Shown here: in pieces, positions 1 through 5,761 of the stretch
Layout: each line of letters starts with the position of its first letter
Position numbering within the stretch: the first letter of the stretch is position 1
Source: an uncultured bacterium
GTDB taxonomy: Bacteria; Actinomycetota; Coriobacteriia; Coriobacteriales; Coriobacteriaceae
Length of the DNA: 9,165 nt
Direction of reading: 5' to 3'
Assembly (NCBI GenBank): GCA_905214905.1
Contig: CAJMNK010000072.1
Span: 1-9,165 of the forward strand
Position numbers and translations under genes: made by a program
Notes under the pieces: model-generated
What the model was told of the DNA's origin: nothing
The model's input: only the letters and a program-made list of their open reading frames with translations
Database searches by the model: none

Positions 1-4
1 CGCA

Positions 5-59
5 GGACGCAAAGAGGCTCCGCAGCGCGAAGCGCGATGCGGAGCCTCTTTGCATGTCC
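5..59 (-). terminator. Long hairpin terminator downstream of groEL
   Basis: A perfect 16-bp stem (9-24 GCAAAGAGGCTCCGCA with 38-53) is capped by a small CGCG-AAG-CGCG hairpin and extended outward by GGAC (5-8) with GTCC (56-59) across a 2-nt bulge. The A-rich and T-rich flanks of a classical terminator lie inside the stem (AAAGAGG / CCTCTTT), so it could work in both directions. It lies about 70 bp beyond the groEL stop codon, where the groESL transcript should end. It may also serve a plus-strand gene to the left of the window. Confidence 0.75.
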
Positions 60-129
60 GAGGACGTTCCGGAGAGAAGACCCCGTCACGCCCCCGGATT
101 CCCGGTGGGAGTTCTAGACCTTGTCGGCC

Positions 130-1767
130 TTAGTACATACCGCCGCCCTGCTGACCAGCGGTGGCAGCAGCGATAGCGTCCTCAAGCTGAGTGTTTTTGG
201 GGACATCGGAGACGGTAGCCTCGGTGATAAGGATCAGGCTGGCGACAGAAGCAGCGTTCTGCAGGGTGACGCGGCTGACCTTGACGGGATCGAGGACGCC
301 CATCTCGATCATGTCGCCCCACTCGCCGTTGGCAGAGTTGAGACCCTGGCCGGCGGGCAGCTCGGCAACCTTGTCGACCACGACAGCGCCCTCAAAGCCA
401 GCGTTCTTGGCGATGGTGGCGACCGGAGCGGTCAAAGCCTTCTTGACGATGTCGACGCCGATCTTCTCCTCGGGGTCGTCGATCTCGACAGCATCGAGCG
501 CAGGAGCAGCGTCCATGAAGGCGACGCCGCCGCCGGCGACAATGCCCTCCTCGACAGCAGCACGAGTAGCCTGCAGGGCGTCCTCGACGCGGTGCTTGAT
601 CTCCTTGAGCTCGGACTCGGTAGCAGCGCCGACCTTGATGACGGCAACGCCACCGGAGAGCTTGGCCAGGCGCTCCTGGAGCTTCTCACGGTCGAAGTCA
701 GAGGTGGTGTTCTCCATCTCGCCCTTAATCTGAGCGATGCGGGCGTCGATGGCCTCCTTGGAGCCAGCGCCGCCGACGACGACGGTGTTGTCCTTGGAGA
801 TAGTGACGGACTTAGCGGTACCGAGCATATCGGCGGTGATGTCAGCGACCTTCACGCCCAGCTCGTCCAGAGCAGCCTGGCCACCGGTGAGGACGGCGAT
901 GTCCTCCAGGATGCGCTTGCGGCGATCGCCGTAGCCCGGGGCCTTGACGGCGCAGACGTTGAGAGCGCCACGGATCTTGTTGAGGACCAGGGTCGGCAGA
1001 GCCTCGCCGTCGATGTCCTCAGCGATGATGAGCAGGCCACGGCCGGCGCGCTGGACAGCCTCGAGAACAGGCATGATGTCCTGAACGCTGGAAATCTTCT
1101 GGTCGGTGATGAGGATGTACGGATCCTTCATCACGGCCTCCATGCGGTCGTTGTCCGTGACGAAGTAAGCGGAGACATAGCCCTTGTCGAACTGCATGCC
1201 CTCGACGGTGTCGATGGTGATGTCGAACGTCTGGGAATCCTCGACGGTGATGACGCCGTCCTTGCCCACGACCTCCATGGCCTCGGCGATCTTCTCGCCA
1301 ACCTCGGGGTCACCAGCGGAGATGGTGCCGACGGAAGCGATCTGCTCCTTGGTCTCGACCGGCTTGGCCTGCTTCTTCATCTCGGCGACGGCGGCGTTTA
1401 CAGCCTTGTCGATGCCGCGACGGATGGCCAGCGGGTTGGCGCCGGCGGCGACGTTGCGCAGGCCGTCGTTGACGATGGCCTGGGCGAGCAGGGTTGCGGT
1501 GGTGGTGCCGTCACCCACGGTGTCGTTGGTCTTGGTGGCGACCTCCTTCACCAGCTGAGCGCCCATGTTCTCGATGTTGTCCTCGAGCTCGATCTCCTTA
1601 GCGACGGAAACGCCGTCGTTGGTGATAGTCGGGGCACCGAACGTGCGCTGCAGAGCGACGTAACGGCCCTTGGGGCCCATGGTGACGGTAACGGCGTCGG
1701 CCAGAGTGTTGACGCCCTTGGCGAGCTTGGCGCGGGCATCGGTGTTGAACGTAATGTTCTTTGCCAT
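130..1767 (-). CDS. groEL: Chaperonin GroEL (60 kDa, Hsp60)
   Basis: This is the ATP-driven cytosolic folding chamber, a double heptameric ring that works with GroES. The 545-residue length is normal for the family. The equatorial domain shows GPKGR (31-35), TNDG with D51, and the nucleotide loop DGTTT (86-90). The apical domain includes PGYGDRRKRILEDIA. The returning equatorial part has HRVEDALQATRAAVEEG, where the Asp matches E. coli D398, followed by the AGGG motif. The ATG start at 1767 is preceded by GGAGGATT (1775-1782) with usual spacing. The gene is second in the operon, 97 bp beyond the groES stop. The C-terminus is short (GQQGGGMY) instead of several GGM repeats. No frameshift or missing catalytic residue was seen. 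Confidence 0.98.
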   Translation of the reverse strand: MAKNITFNTDARAKLAKGVNTLADAVTVTMGPKGRYVALQRTFGAPTITNDGVSVAKEIELEDNIENMGAQLVKEVATKTNDTVGDGTTTATLLAQAIVNDGLRNVAAGANPLAIRRGIDKAVNAAVAEMKKQAKPVETKEQIASVGTISAGDPEVGEKIAEAMEVVGKDGVITVEDSQTFDITIDTVEGMQFDKGYVSAYFVTDNDRMEAVMKDPYILITDQKISSVQDIMPVLEAVQRAGRGLLIIAEDIDGEALPTLVLNKIRGALNVCAVKAPGYGDRRKRILEDIAVLTGGQAALDELGVKVADITADMLGTAKSVTISKDNTVVVGGAGSKEAIDARIAQIKGEMENTTSDFDREKLQERLAKLSGGVAVIKVGAATESELKEIKHRVEDALQATRAAVEEGIVAGGGVAFMDAAPALDAVEIDDPEEKIGVDIVKKALTAPVATIAKNAGFEGAVVVDKVAELPAGQGLNSANGEWGDMIEMGVLDPVKVSRVTLQNAASVASLILITEATVSDVPKNTQLEDAIAAATAGQQGGGMY

Positions 1768-1797
1768 GGTAGGTAATCCTCCAAAAGAAATGTGACT

Positions 1798-1833
1798 CGC
1801 GTCGCCGCTTCCGAGTCCTATGCGGCGGGCGCG
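1798..1833 (-). promoter_or_regulatory. Stem-loop in the groES-groEL spacer
   Basis: CGCCGC (1803-1808) and GCGGCG (1822-1827) are separated by 13 nt, and the flanks CGCG (1798-1801) and CGCG (1830-1833) can extend the stem past a mismatch and a bulge. No T-run follows on the minus strand, so it is not an intrinsic terminator. A role in mRNA stability or processing between the two cistrons is possible, but the spacer is GC-rich and chance pairing cannot be excluded. Confidence 0.3.
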
Positions 1834-1863
1834 TTCAAAGACGAATCAGAGATTCTGACGAGA

Positions 1864-2157
1864 CTAGGCCTCGACGACGGCGTAGATGTCGTCGGCGCGC
1901 ATCAGCAGATACTTCTCGCCGTCGACCTTGACCTCGTTGCCGCCGAACTTACCGTAGATGACAACGTCGCCGACCTGAACGTCCATAGGGATGCGCTCAC
2001 CCTTGTCGTTGACCTTACCGGCGCCAACGGCAACGATGGTGCCGCGCTGCGGCTTCTCCTGAGCGTTGCTGGCGATGTACAGACCAGAAGCGGTCTTCTG
2101 CTCGGCCTCGTCGGGCTTGACCAGGACGCGATCTGCAAGCGGCTTCAAAGACGACAT
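1864..2157 (-). CDS. groES: Co-chaperonin GroES (10 kDa, Hsp10)
   Basis: GroES forms the heptameric lid that closes the GroEL cavity in the cytosol. The 97-residue length is typical. The N-terminal LKPLADRVLVKPDEAE, the mobile loop with KTASGLYI (hydrophobic tripeptide for docking on GroEL), RGTIVAVGAGK, the GDVVIYGKFGG segment and the C-terminal YLLMRADDIYAVVE are all recognisable. The ATG at 2157 has a near-perfect Shine-Dalgarno sequence, AAAGGAGG (2166-2173), 8 nt upstream. It is the first gene of the minus-strand groESL operon. Expression probably starts in the 2160-2290 region. Confidence 0.97.
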   Translation of the reverse strand: MSSLKPLADRVLVKPDEAEQKTASGLYIASNAQEKPQRGTIVAVGAGKVNDKGERIPMDVQVGDVVIYGKFGGNEVKVDGEKYLLMRADDIYAVVEA

Positions 2158-2249
2158 GCTTGTTTCCTCCTTTGTGGGCCGCGCGGTTGAGCCGTGCGGG
2201 TTTCCCTACTTCGTTTGCGTACGCGTTGAATGGTACCCACGAATGACGG

Positions 2250-2285
2250 GTTATACAACACGGAGTCAAAAAATCTTATTTTTTG
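2250..2285 (-). promoter_or_regulatory. Putative groESL promoter/operator region
   Basis: On the minus strand, TTGACT (2264-2269) resembles a -35 box and TATAAC (2250-2255) a -10 box. They are only 8 bp apart, so they cannot belong to the same sigma-70 promoter, and which one is used is unresolved. A perfect AT-rich palindrome, CAAAAAAT-CTT-ATTTTTTG (2267-2285), abuts and overlaps TTGACT and could be an UP-like element or operator. A second imperfect dyad (GTTG..CCC, 2225-2238, and GGG..CAAC, 2248-2259) spans TATAAC. No clear CIRCE (HrcA) or HAIR (HspR) operator is visible. Confidence 0.4.
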
Positions 2286-2319
2286 GCACTTAGATTTTCT
2301 GAATGTCGGAGGATAACTT

Positions 2320-2352
2320 ATGCGCAGCCCCAAGGCGGACCGGAAAGCATGA
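2320..2352 (+). CDS. Possible 10-codon leader ORF
   Basis: ATG at 2320 opens a ten-codon frame encoding MRSPKADRKA. It is preceded by a strong Shine-Dalgarno GGAGG (2308-2312) with an ideal 7-nt spacing. Its stop overlaps the start of a three-codon frame (ATGA, 2349-2352). It lies 88 bp upstream of the small membrane protein gene. No convincing promoter was found immediately upstream, and the peptide has no recognisable pattern of a regulatory leader, so this may be fortuitous. Confidence 0.2.
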   Translation: MRSPKADRKA

Positions 2353-2370
2353 AGTTTTAGCGCGGCAACT

Positions 2371-2398
2371 TTGTGAATCAGCTTCTCAAGACTACAAT
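2371..2398 (+). promoter_or_regulatory. Putative sigma-70 promoter for the small membrane protein
   Basis: TTGTGA (2371-2376) and TACAAT (2393-2398) are separated by 16 bp, close to the housekeeping consensus. They place a transcription start near 2405, about 36 nt before the chosen ATG at 2441. I could not identify a metal-regulator (Zur, Fur or MntR-like) box with confidence in the flanks. Confidence 0.45.
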
Positions 2399-2440
2399 CC
2401 TCCAGATGAAATATGCCCAGATGAGAGGAAGGGAGGGCAG

Positions 2441-2809
2441 ATGACTGATGAGCTGAGCACCTCGGCATGGCGAGATATAGCACCGAATCGCGATGCACGC
2501 GACTCCATGCCGCCCGTTCGCACTCGCCTGCTCGCCCTGGCTCTCGTCTTCGCCCTTCTCGCGGTAACCATCCTCTCCCCCATCGCAACCGCCCATGAGT
2601 TGCATCATGACTGCACCGGCGCGGGCTGCACCATCTGCGCCGAGCTCGCCGGCAATCTGTCGATCGCCCGTGGCGGTGACACCGTCCCCGTGGGCGCGAC
2701 ATCGTTCATCACCCTCTTGCTGATCTCCGCCCTAGCCGTCATCGGCACCGAGCGATCTTCATATGCCCCGGTCACCCTATTATCCCTCAGGGTCCGTCTG
2801 GACGATTAA
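2441..2809 (+). CDS. Small membrane protein with His/Cys cluster, possibly metal-linked
   Basis: The 122-residue product has a hydrophobic segment at about 27-49 ending in an ATA|HE signal-peptidase-like site, a cluster HELHHDCTGAGCTIC (H52, H55, H56, C58, C63, C66), a second hydrophobic segment at about 85-103 and a C-terminal VTLLSLRVRLDD. The cluster would sit on the outer face or be exposed after cleavage, and its spacing suits binding of a transition metal. I chose ATG 2441 because GGGAGG lies just upstream (2431-2436, a short 4-nt spacing); ATG 2507 is an alternative. The open frame runs back to 2303, but that part overlaps the predicted promoter. A remnant of a zinc/manganese transporter binding protein follows, so a metal-homeostasis role is inferred. 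The exact function is unknown. Confidence 0.75.
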   Translation: MTDELSTSAWRDIAPNRDARDSMPPVRTRLLALALVFALLAVTILSPIATAHELHHDCTGAGCTICAELAGNLSIARGGDTVPVGATSFITLLLISALAVIGTERSSYAPVTLLSLRVRLDD

Positions 2810-2860
2810 CGGCTCCCAATTGAATCAAATAGCTACCGCGTGCCACAGCGGCATCGCCTT

Positions 2861-2890
2861 CGGCCGTCGGCACCCCGACGCAGCCGTTTT
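2861..2890 (+). terminator. Weak terminator or attenuator hairpin
   Basis: CGTCGG (2865-2870) pairs with CCGACG (2875-2880) around a CACC loop. CGGC (2861-2864) with GCCG (2883-2886) extends the stem past a 2-nt bulge, and TTTT (2887-2890) follows. It lies between the small membrane protein gene and the transporter remnant. The short T-run suggests partial termination at best. Confidence 0.4.
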
Positions 2891-2907
2891 CAATTCAGGA
2901 GCAATCT

Positions 2908-3143
2908 ATGGACAACCGAATCTACCGTCGCCATCCCAAGCGGCGTCCTATTCGTCACCGTGGCCCCATGGCGGCGGCATATATGCCCCTTTTAAGTGCG
3001 GTCTTTGCTCTCGCCGCTTCTGACGACAATGCGTCCAGCTCGACCCCGTCGAGGGGCTCACTGACAAACAGCTTAAAGCCGGCGAGGATTACCCACCCAT
3101 CATGAACGACAACCTGGAGAAGCTCGTGAAGACGCTGAACTAG
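2908..3143 (+). pseudogene. Remnant of a zinc/manganese ABC-transporter binding lipoprotein (ZnuA/TroA family)
   Basis: Two pieces in different frames are visible. The 5' piece begins at ATG 2908 behind a good ribosome site AGGAG (2897-2901). It has a very basic N-region, a hydrophobic stretch MPLLSAVFALAA and then SDDNASSS, which looks like a lipoprotein signal whose lipobox Cys has become Ser; this frame stops at 3105. The 3' piece, in another frame (3024-3143), reads LDPVEGLTDKQLKAGEDY followed by PIMNDNLEKLVKTLN and a stop, which matches the C-terminal helix region of ZnuA/TroA solute-binding proteins. The usual body of about 250 or more residues, including the metal-ligand histidines, is absent. 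The simplest reading is one gene that lost its middle, with a frame change near 3035-3045. Derivation of both pieces from the same gene is inferred. Confidence 0.65.
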
Positions 3144-3161
3144 GAGTAAGGAACAGAGACG

Positions 3162-5225
3162 ATGAAGATGAGCATGAAGGATCTGAAAAGCTGGATGACC
3201 GACCATCCCTACCCCCGTACGCTGGCAACGATCGGCGGCGCATCGATATGCTCGATGCTCGCCCTCGAGCTGCCCTCCAACCATGAACTATGGAAGATGC
3301 AGGCCGGACCGGCACTTTTGGAGCTTTTGCTCATCTTCTGCTTCTTGTGCCTGTTGTTCTATCTGCCGCACCGCCGTAAGACCCCCGCAATCGTTGGCAT
3401 CGTTGCGCTCGCCAGCATCGGTATCGCCGAGTACTTCGTAATCACGTTCAAATCGATGCCCATCCAACCCGGAGACCTGTTCGCACTCTCGACCGCTGCG
3501 ACGGTCGCCGGCAGCTACACCTATGAGCTCAGCACTTTCTGCTTCATGGGGCTTGCCGCCGCGGCCTTGGGAATCGCGCTTATCGTCCTCATTCCGCGTG
3601 ATGCATGTGGGCGACCGCCGCGCCGCGCATCGGAAACGTCCCCCGAGTCCATCGACCATGCGATGTCTGCGTCCTTGAAATCGAAGGACTCAAAGGCGTC
3701 TCCGGCAACCGAGGGGACATCGACAGCGCCGAGGGAGCATCCAGTCGCAACCAAATCCAAACTCCCCCTCTCCGTCGACCGTCGTACCGCACTTGTTGCC
3801 GGAGCCGCACTGGGGGCGCAGGCCTTCATCAGCTATTACGACACCTTGGGCATCAAGCTTCATACCTGGAGGCCCCTCGAAAGCTATTACAGTCAGGGGT
3901 TTCTCCCCACCTTTATTTCGAGCGCGCAAAAAATGGTGCCGCCTAAACCCAAGCACTACAAGAGCGGTGAGGCCTCGGCGATCATCAAGCGCCTTGCCGC
4001 GCGCTGGAACGCGGGCACGAACGGCATCGCCGACCCCTCCCGTGCCGCTGCCGTCGAACAGTTTGACCAGCTCAAGCCCTCAGTCATCTGCATCATGAAC
4101 GAGTCCTTCGCCGACCTTTCAATCTTTAACGAACTGGGCTGTGGCTATAAGGGGCCCGAGCGCTTCAAAGCCATCGATAACGCGCTTCTGCAGGGAGTGA
4201 GCTACATGAGCGCCTTCGGTGCCGGCACCTGTAACAGCGAGTTCGAGTTCTTAACCGGACACTCCATGGCATTCCTGGGCGCTGGCGTCTACCCGTTCAT
4301 GAGCTACAACCTGGCCCCGAGCGAGAACCTCGCCCGTCAGTTCAAGAGACTCGGCTATCGCACCGTGGCCATGCACCCCAACCACGCCACCAACTGGAAT
4401 CGCGAGAACGTCTTCGCGGACATGGGATTCGACGAGTTCCTCTCGATCGAGGACTTCGCCGGCGCACCCGAGCTCTGCCGCAAGGTCACCGACGCCGCCA
4501 CCTACGACAAGTGCCTCGAGGTACTAAAGCAGAGCGACCAGCCGATCTTCATCCACGACGTGACGATGCAAAACCACTCCGCCTATGACACGGGCTTGGT
4601 GCCCACCGACCAGCAACTGCGCCTTACCGTCGAAGGTGTGTCCGACAAAGTTATCACCTGGACCAATGAATACTGCTCGCTTATGGAAGCGTCCGATGCC
4701 GCCTTCGCCGCCTTCCTGGAAAAGCTGCGTGATCTCGACCGCCCCGTCGTCGTGGTGATGTACGGCGACCACCAGCCGTTCTTCACCGACCGCTACAACG
4801 ACCTCTACTTTACCGATGAGGACGATGCCACCCATACCGAGCGCATCTGGCAGACACGCTATGTGGTCTGGGCGAACTACGATGTCGCCGGCAACGCACA
4901 AACGAGTGGGGAACTCAACACAAGCATCAATAACGTCGGTGCACTCGCACTCAATGCCATCGGTGCCCCGCTCACCGCCTACCAACGCGCACGCTTGCAA
5001 AACCGAGCGCACATGCCGGCGATAAACGTGGTGGGGGCGCAGGATGCGCACGGCGTTTGGTATACAGCCGAGACCAAGAACGTTCCCGCCAAGACCGCCA
5101 ATGCGCGCGATTGCCTGGACCGCATGCAATATCGTAAGCTCTTCGACCACGAAGGCTCGGTCTTTGCCACCCATAAGCAGGCGGCCGCCAACGAAACCGA
5201 CCCCAACGCAGCTCCGGGAGCCTAG
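3162..5225 (+). CDS. LTA synthase family membrane sulfatase-fold enzyme (phosphoglycerol transferase type)
   Basis: The 687-residue protein has five predicted membrane helices (about 21-37, 50-69, 75-97, 124-146, 207-226) followed by an extracellular sulfatase/alkaline-phosphatase-fold domain, the LtaS plan. Active-site residues can be matched: E314 in MNES, the nucleophile T356 in GAGTCNSEFEFLTG, W412 and R414 in NWNRENVFADMGF, H472 in MQNHSAYD, and D536/H537 in YGDHQPFF. The family transfers glycerol-phosphate from phosphatidylglycerol to a glycolipid or polymer; the exact acceptor here is unknown. An unusually long hydrophilic, Ser/Lys/Ala-rich segment (about 147-205) lies between helices 4 and 5, on the cytoplasmic side. 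ATG 3162 follows AAGGA (3148-3152) with a 9-nt spacing; M3 and M5 are other possible starts. It begins 18 bp after the transporter remnant's stop, which suggests former translational coupling. Confidence 0.9.
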   Translation: MKMSMKDLKSWMTDHPYPRTLATIGGASICSMLALELPSNHELWKMQAGPALLELLLIFCFLCLLFYLPHRRKTPAIVGIVALASIGIAEYFVITFKSMPIQPGDLFALSTAATVAGSYTYELSTFCFMGLAAAALGIALIVLIPRDACGRPPRRASETSPESIDHAMSASLKSKDSKASPATEGTSTAPREHPVATKSKLPLSVDRRTALVAGAALGAQAFISYYDTLGIKLHTWRPLESYYSQGFLPTFISSAQKMVPPKPKHYKSGEASAIIKRLAARWNAGTNGIADPSRAAAVEQFDQLKPSVICIMNESFADLSIFNELGCGYKGPERFKAIDNALLQGVSYMSAFGAGTCNSEFEFLTGHSMAFLGAGVYPFMSYNLAPSENLARQFKRLGYRTVAMHPNHATNWNRENVFADMGFDEFLSIEDFAGAPELCRKVTDAATYDKCLEVLKQSDQPIFIHDVTMQNHSAYDTGLVPTDQQLRLTVEGVSDKVITWTNEYCSLMEASDAAFAAFLEKLRDLDRPVVVVMYGDHQPFFTDRYNDLYFTDEDDATHTERIWQTRYVVWANYDVAGNAQTSGELNTSINNVGALALNAIGAPLTAYQRARLQNRAHMPAINVVGAQDAHGVWYTAETKNVPAKTANARDCLDRMQYRKLFDHEGSVFATHKQAAANETDPNAAPGA

Positions 5226-5309
5226 GGTTGACCAATCTCGGGCCCGGTATTCAGAAAAGTCAGTGCAGCAAAATGGCGATGCGGATAGGAACGTAGGCAT
5301 GGTTTTCAC

Positions 5310-5348
5310 TGCACGCTCGGGTCCCCTGGGGAGCACCGTGCATTTTTT
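5310..5348 (+). terminator. Intrinsic terminator after the LTA-synthase-like gene
   Basis: TGCACG (5310-5315) pairs with CGTGCA (5337-5342), with CTC/GAG (5316-5318 / 5331-5333) inside, and six Ts follow immediately (5343-5348). It is about 85 bp past the stop of the LTA-synthase-like gene. The left arm can also pair with GTGCAG at 5263-5268, giving a competing hairpin (5263-5314). Confidence 0.65.
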
Positions 5349-5361
5349 CGAGTATTCAGCA
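5336..5361 (+). repeat. Left arm of a 26-bp imperfect inverted repeat
   Basis: This arm reads CCGTGCA, then 7 nt (TTTTTTC), then GAGTATTCAGCA. The reverse complement of 5548-5573 has the same outer 7-mer and inner 12-mer with a different 7-nt centre (AAAAACG). That gives 19 of 26 positions conserved in two blocks, with exact spacing kept. Confidence 0.85.
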
Positions 5362-5547
5362 GGCCAGGACGGCTGCATACGCGCCGGACACACCATATTG
5401 GTCCCAAGAACGCCTTTGACCGGCGATTTGGGTCGACGGGCAAACCCCGTCAGGACAAAAAGGCGTGCCTCGCGCCGCACCGGACCCCAAAATGACGTCG
5501 ATCTCCGCAATGCCACCCGACTGCAGCGGCACCGGCAGAGCTCACGG

Positions 5548-5573
5548 TGCTGAATACTCCGTTTTTTGCACGG
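5548..5573 (-). repeat. Right arm of the 26-bp imperfect inverted repeat
   Basis: This is the partner of 5336-5361, facing the opposite way. The centre is T-rich on the plus strand in both arms, so the two arms are not simple inverted copies there. In RNA this would be a U-rich symmetrical internal loop. Confidence 0.85.
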
Positions 5574-5679
5574 CCCAGGCGGGGGTACATCAGGACCAGA
5601 AAAATCAATCCAACCTTTTTATGCAATCTGCAATGGGAAGTATTCAAAACACCAAGAGACAGCATTACTGACGTCCAAA

Positions 5680-5717
5680 TTGGGCGCGGGGCAGCGGCGC
5701 CTCCGCCCCGCGCCCAA
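5680..5717. terminator. GC-rich 13-bp perfect hairpin, bidirectional terminator-like
   Basis: TTGGGCGCGGGGC (5680-5692) pairs perfectly with 5705-5717 around a 12-nt loop that contains the palindrome GGCGCC (5696-5701). It lies between convergent genes, which suits a terminator or transcription roadblock. T-runs are poor: only ATTTGG-like bases follow on the minus strand and none on the plus strand. Confidence 0.5.
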
Positions 5718-5761
5718 ATCAAGCAGAGCGGGGGCGCTCCTAACGGACCCCATAGGCAAAC

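Larger units (their letters stand above)
5336..5573 (+). ncRNA. Candidate structured RNA or nested palindromic element, family unknown
   Basis: Arms pair in nested order: CCGTGCA (5336-5342) with TGCACGG (5567-5573); a U-rich 7 by 7 internal loop; GAGTATTCAGCA (5350-5361) with TGCTGAATACTC (5548-5559); GCTGCA (5372-5377) with TGCAGC (5522-5527); TTGGTCC (5398-5404) with GGA..CCAA (5482-5490, 2-nt bulge); CGCCTTT (5411-5417) with AAAGGCG (5459-5465). Inside the last helix sit two adjacent hairpins, GACC/GGTC (5418-5434) and GACGGG/CCCGTC (5435-5451), forming a three-way junction with no unpaired base on two of three strands. No credible reading frame occupies the interval. The plus strand is suggested by the Ts at 5562-5567 right after the closing stem, but the strand is uncertain and no clear promoter was found. 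A small mobile repeat is the main alternative. Confidence 0.45.

Noticed and set aside
121..1776. 551-codon plus-strand open frame opposite groEL
   Set aside because: It is the antisense shadow of groEL; the product is a low-complexity Asp/Leu/Gly/Val-rich string typical of reading GC-rich codons backwards, with no ribosome site.
2283..2309. CIRCE-like pattern TTGGCACTT-N9-GAATGTCGG
   Set aside because: The spacing fits, but only about 11 of 18 positions match the CIRCE consensus, the arms barely complement each other, and it lies upstream of the presumed promoter.
2303..2440. Upstream extension of the small membrane protein to ATG 2303
   Set aside because: No ribosome site in front of 2303, and the extension overlaps a good promoter; the part before residue 47 looks non-coding.
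4524..5516. 330-codon minus-strand open frame overlapping the end of the LTA-synthase-like gene
   Set aside because: Mostly antisense to a conserved catalytic domain; runs into the structured non-coding region and shows no motif.
5044..5553. 169-codon plus-strand frame across the LTA-synthase stop and terminator
   Set aside because: It begins out of frame inside a conserved gene and continues through a terminator; no motif or ribosome site supports it.
5336..5573. Insertion sequence with terminal inverted repeats
   Set aside because: There is no transposase frame, no target-site duplication is evident at the ends, and the arm centres are T-rich on the same strand instead of inverted, so a normal insertion sequence is not supported; a non-autonomous element remains possible.
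5450..5722. 90-codon minus-strand frame in the intergenic region
   Set aside because: It reads through a 13-bp perfect hairpin and part of the nested inverted repeat, has no clear ribosome site, and shows no protein-like pattern.
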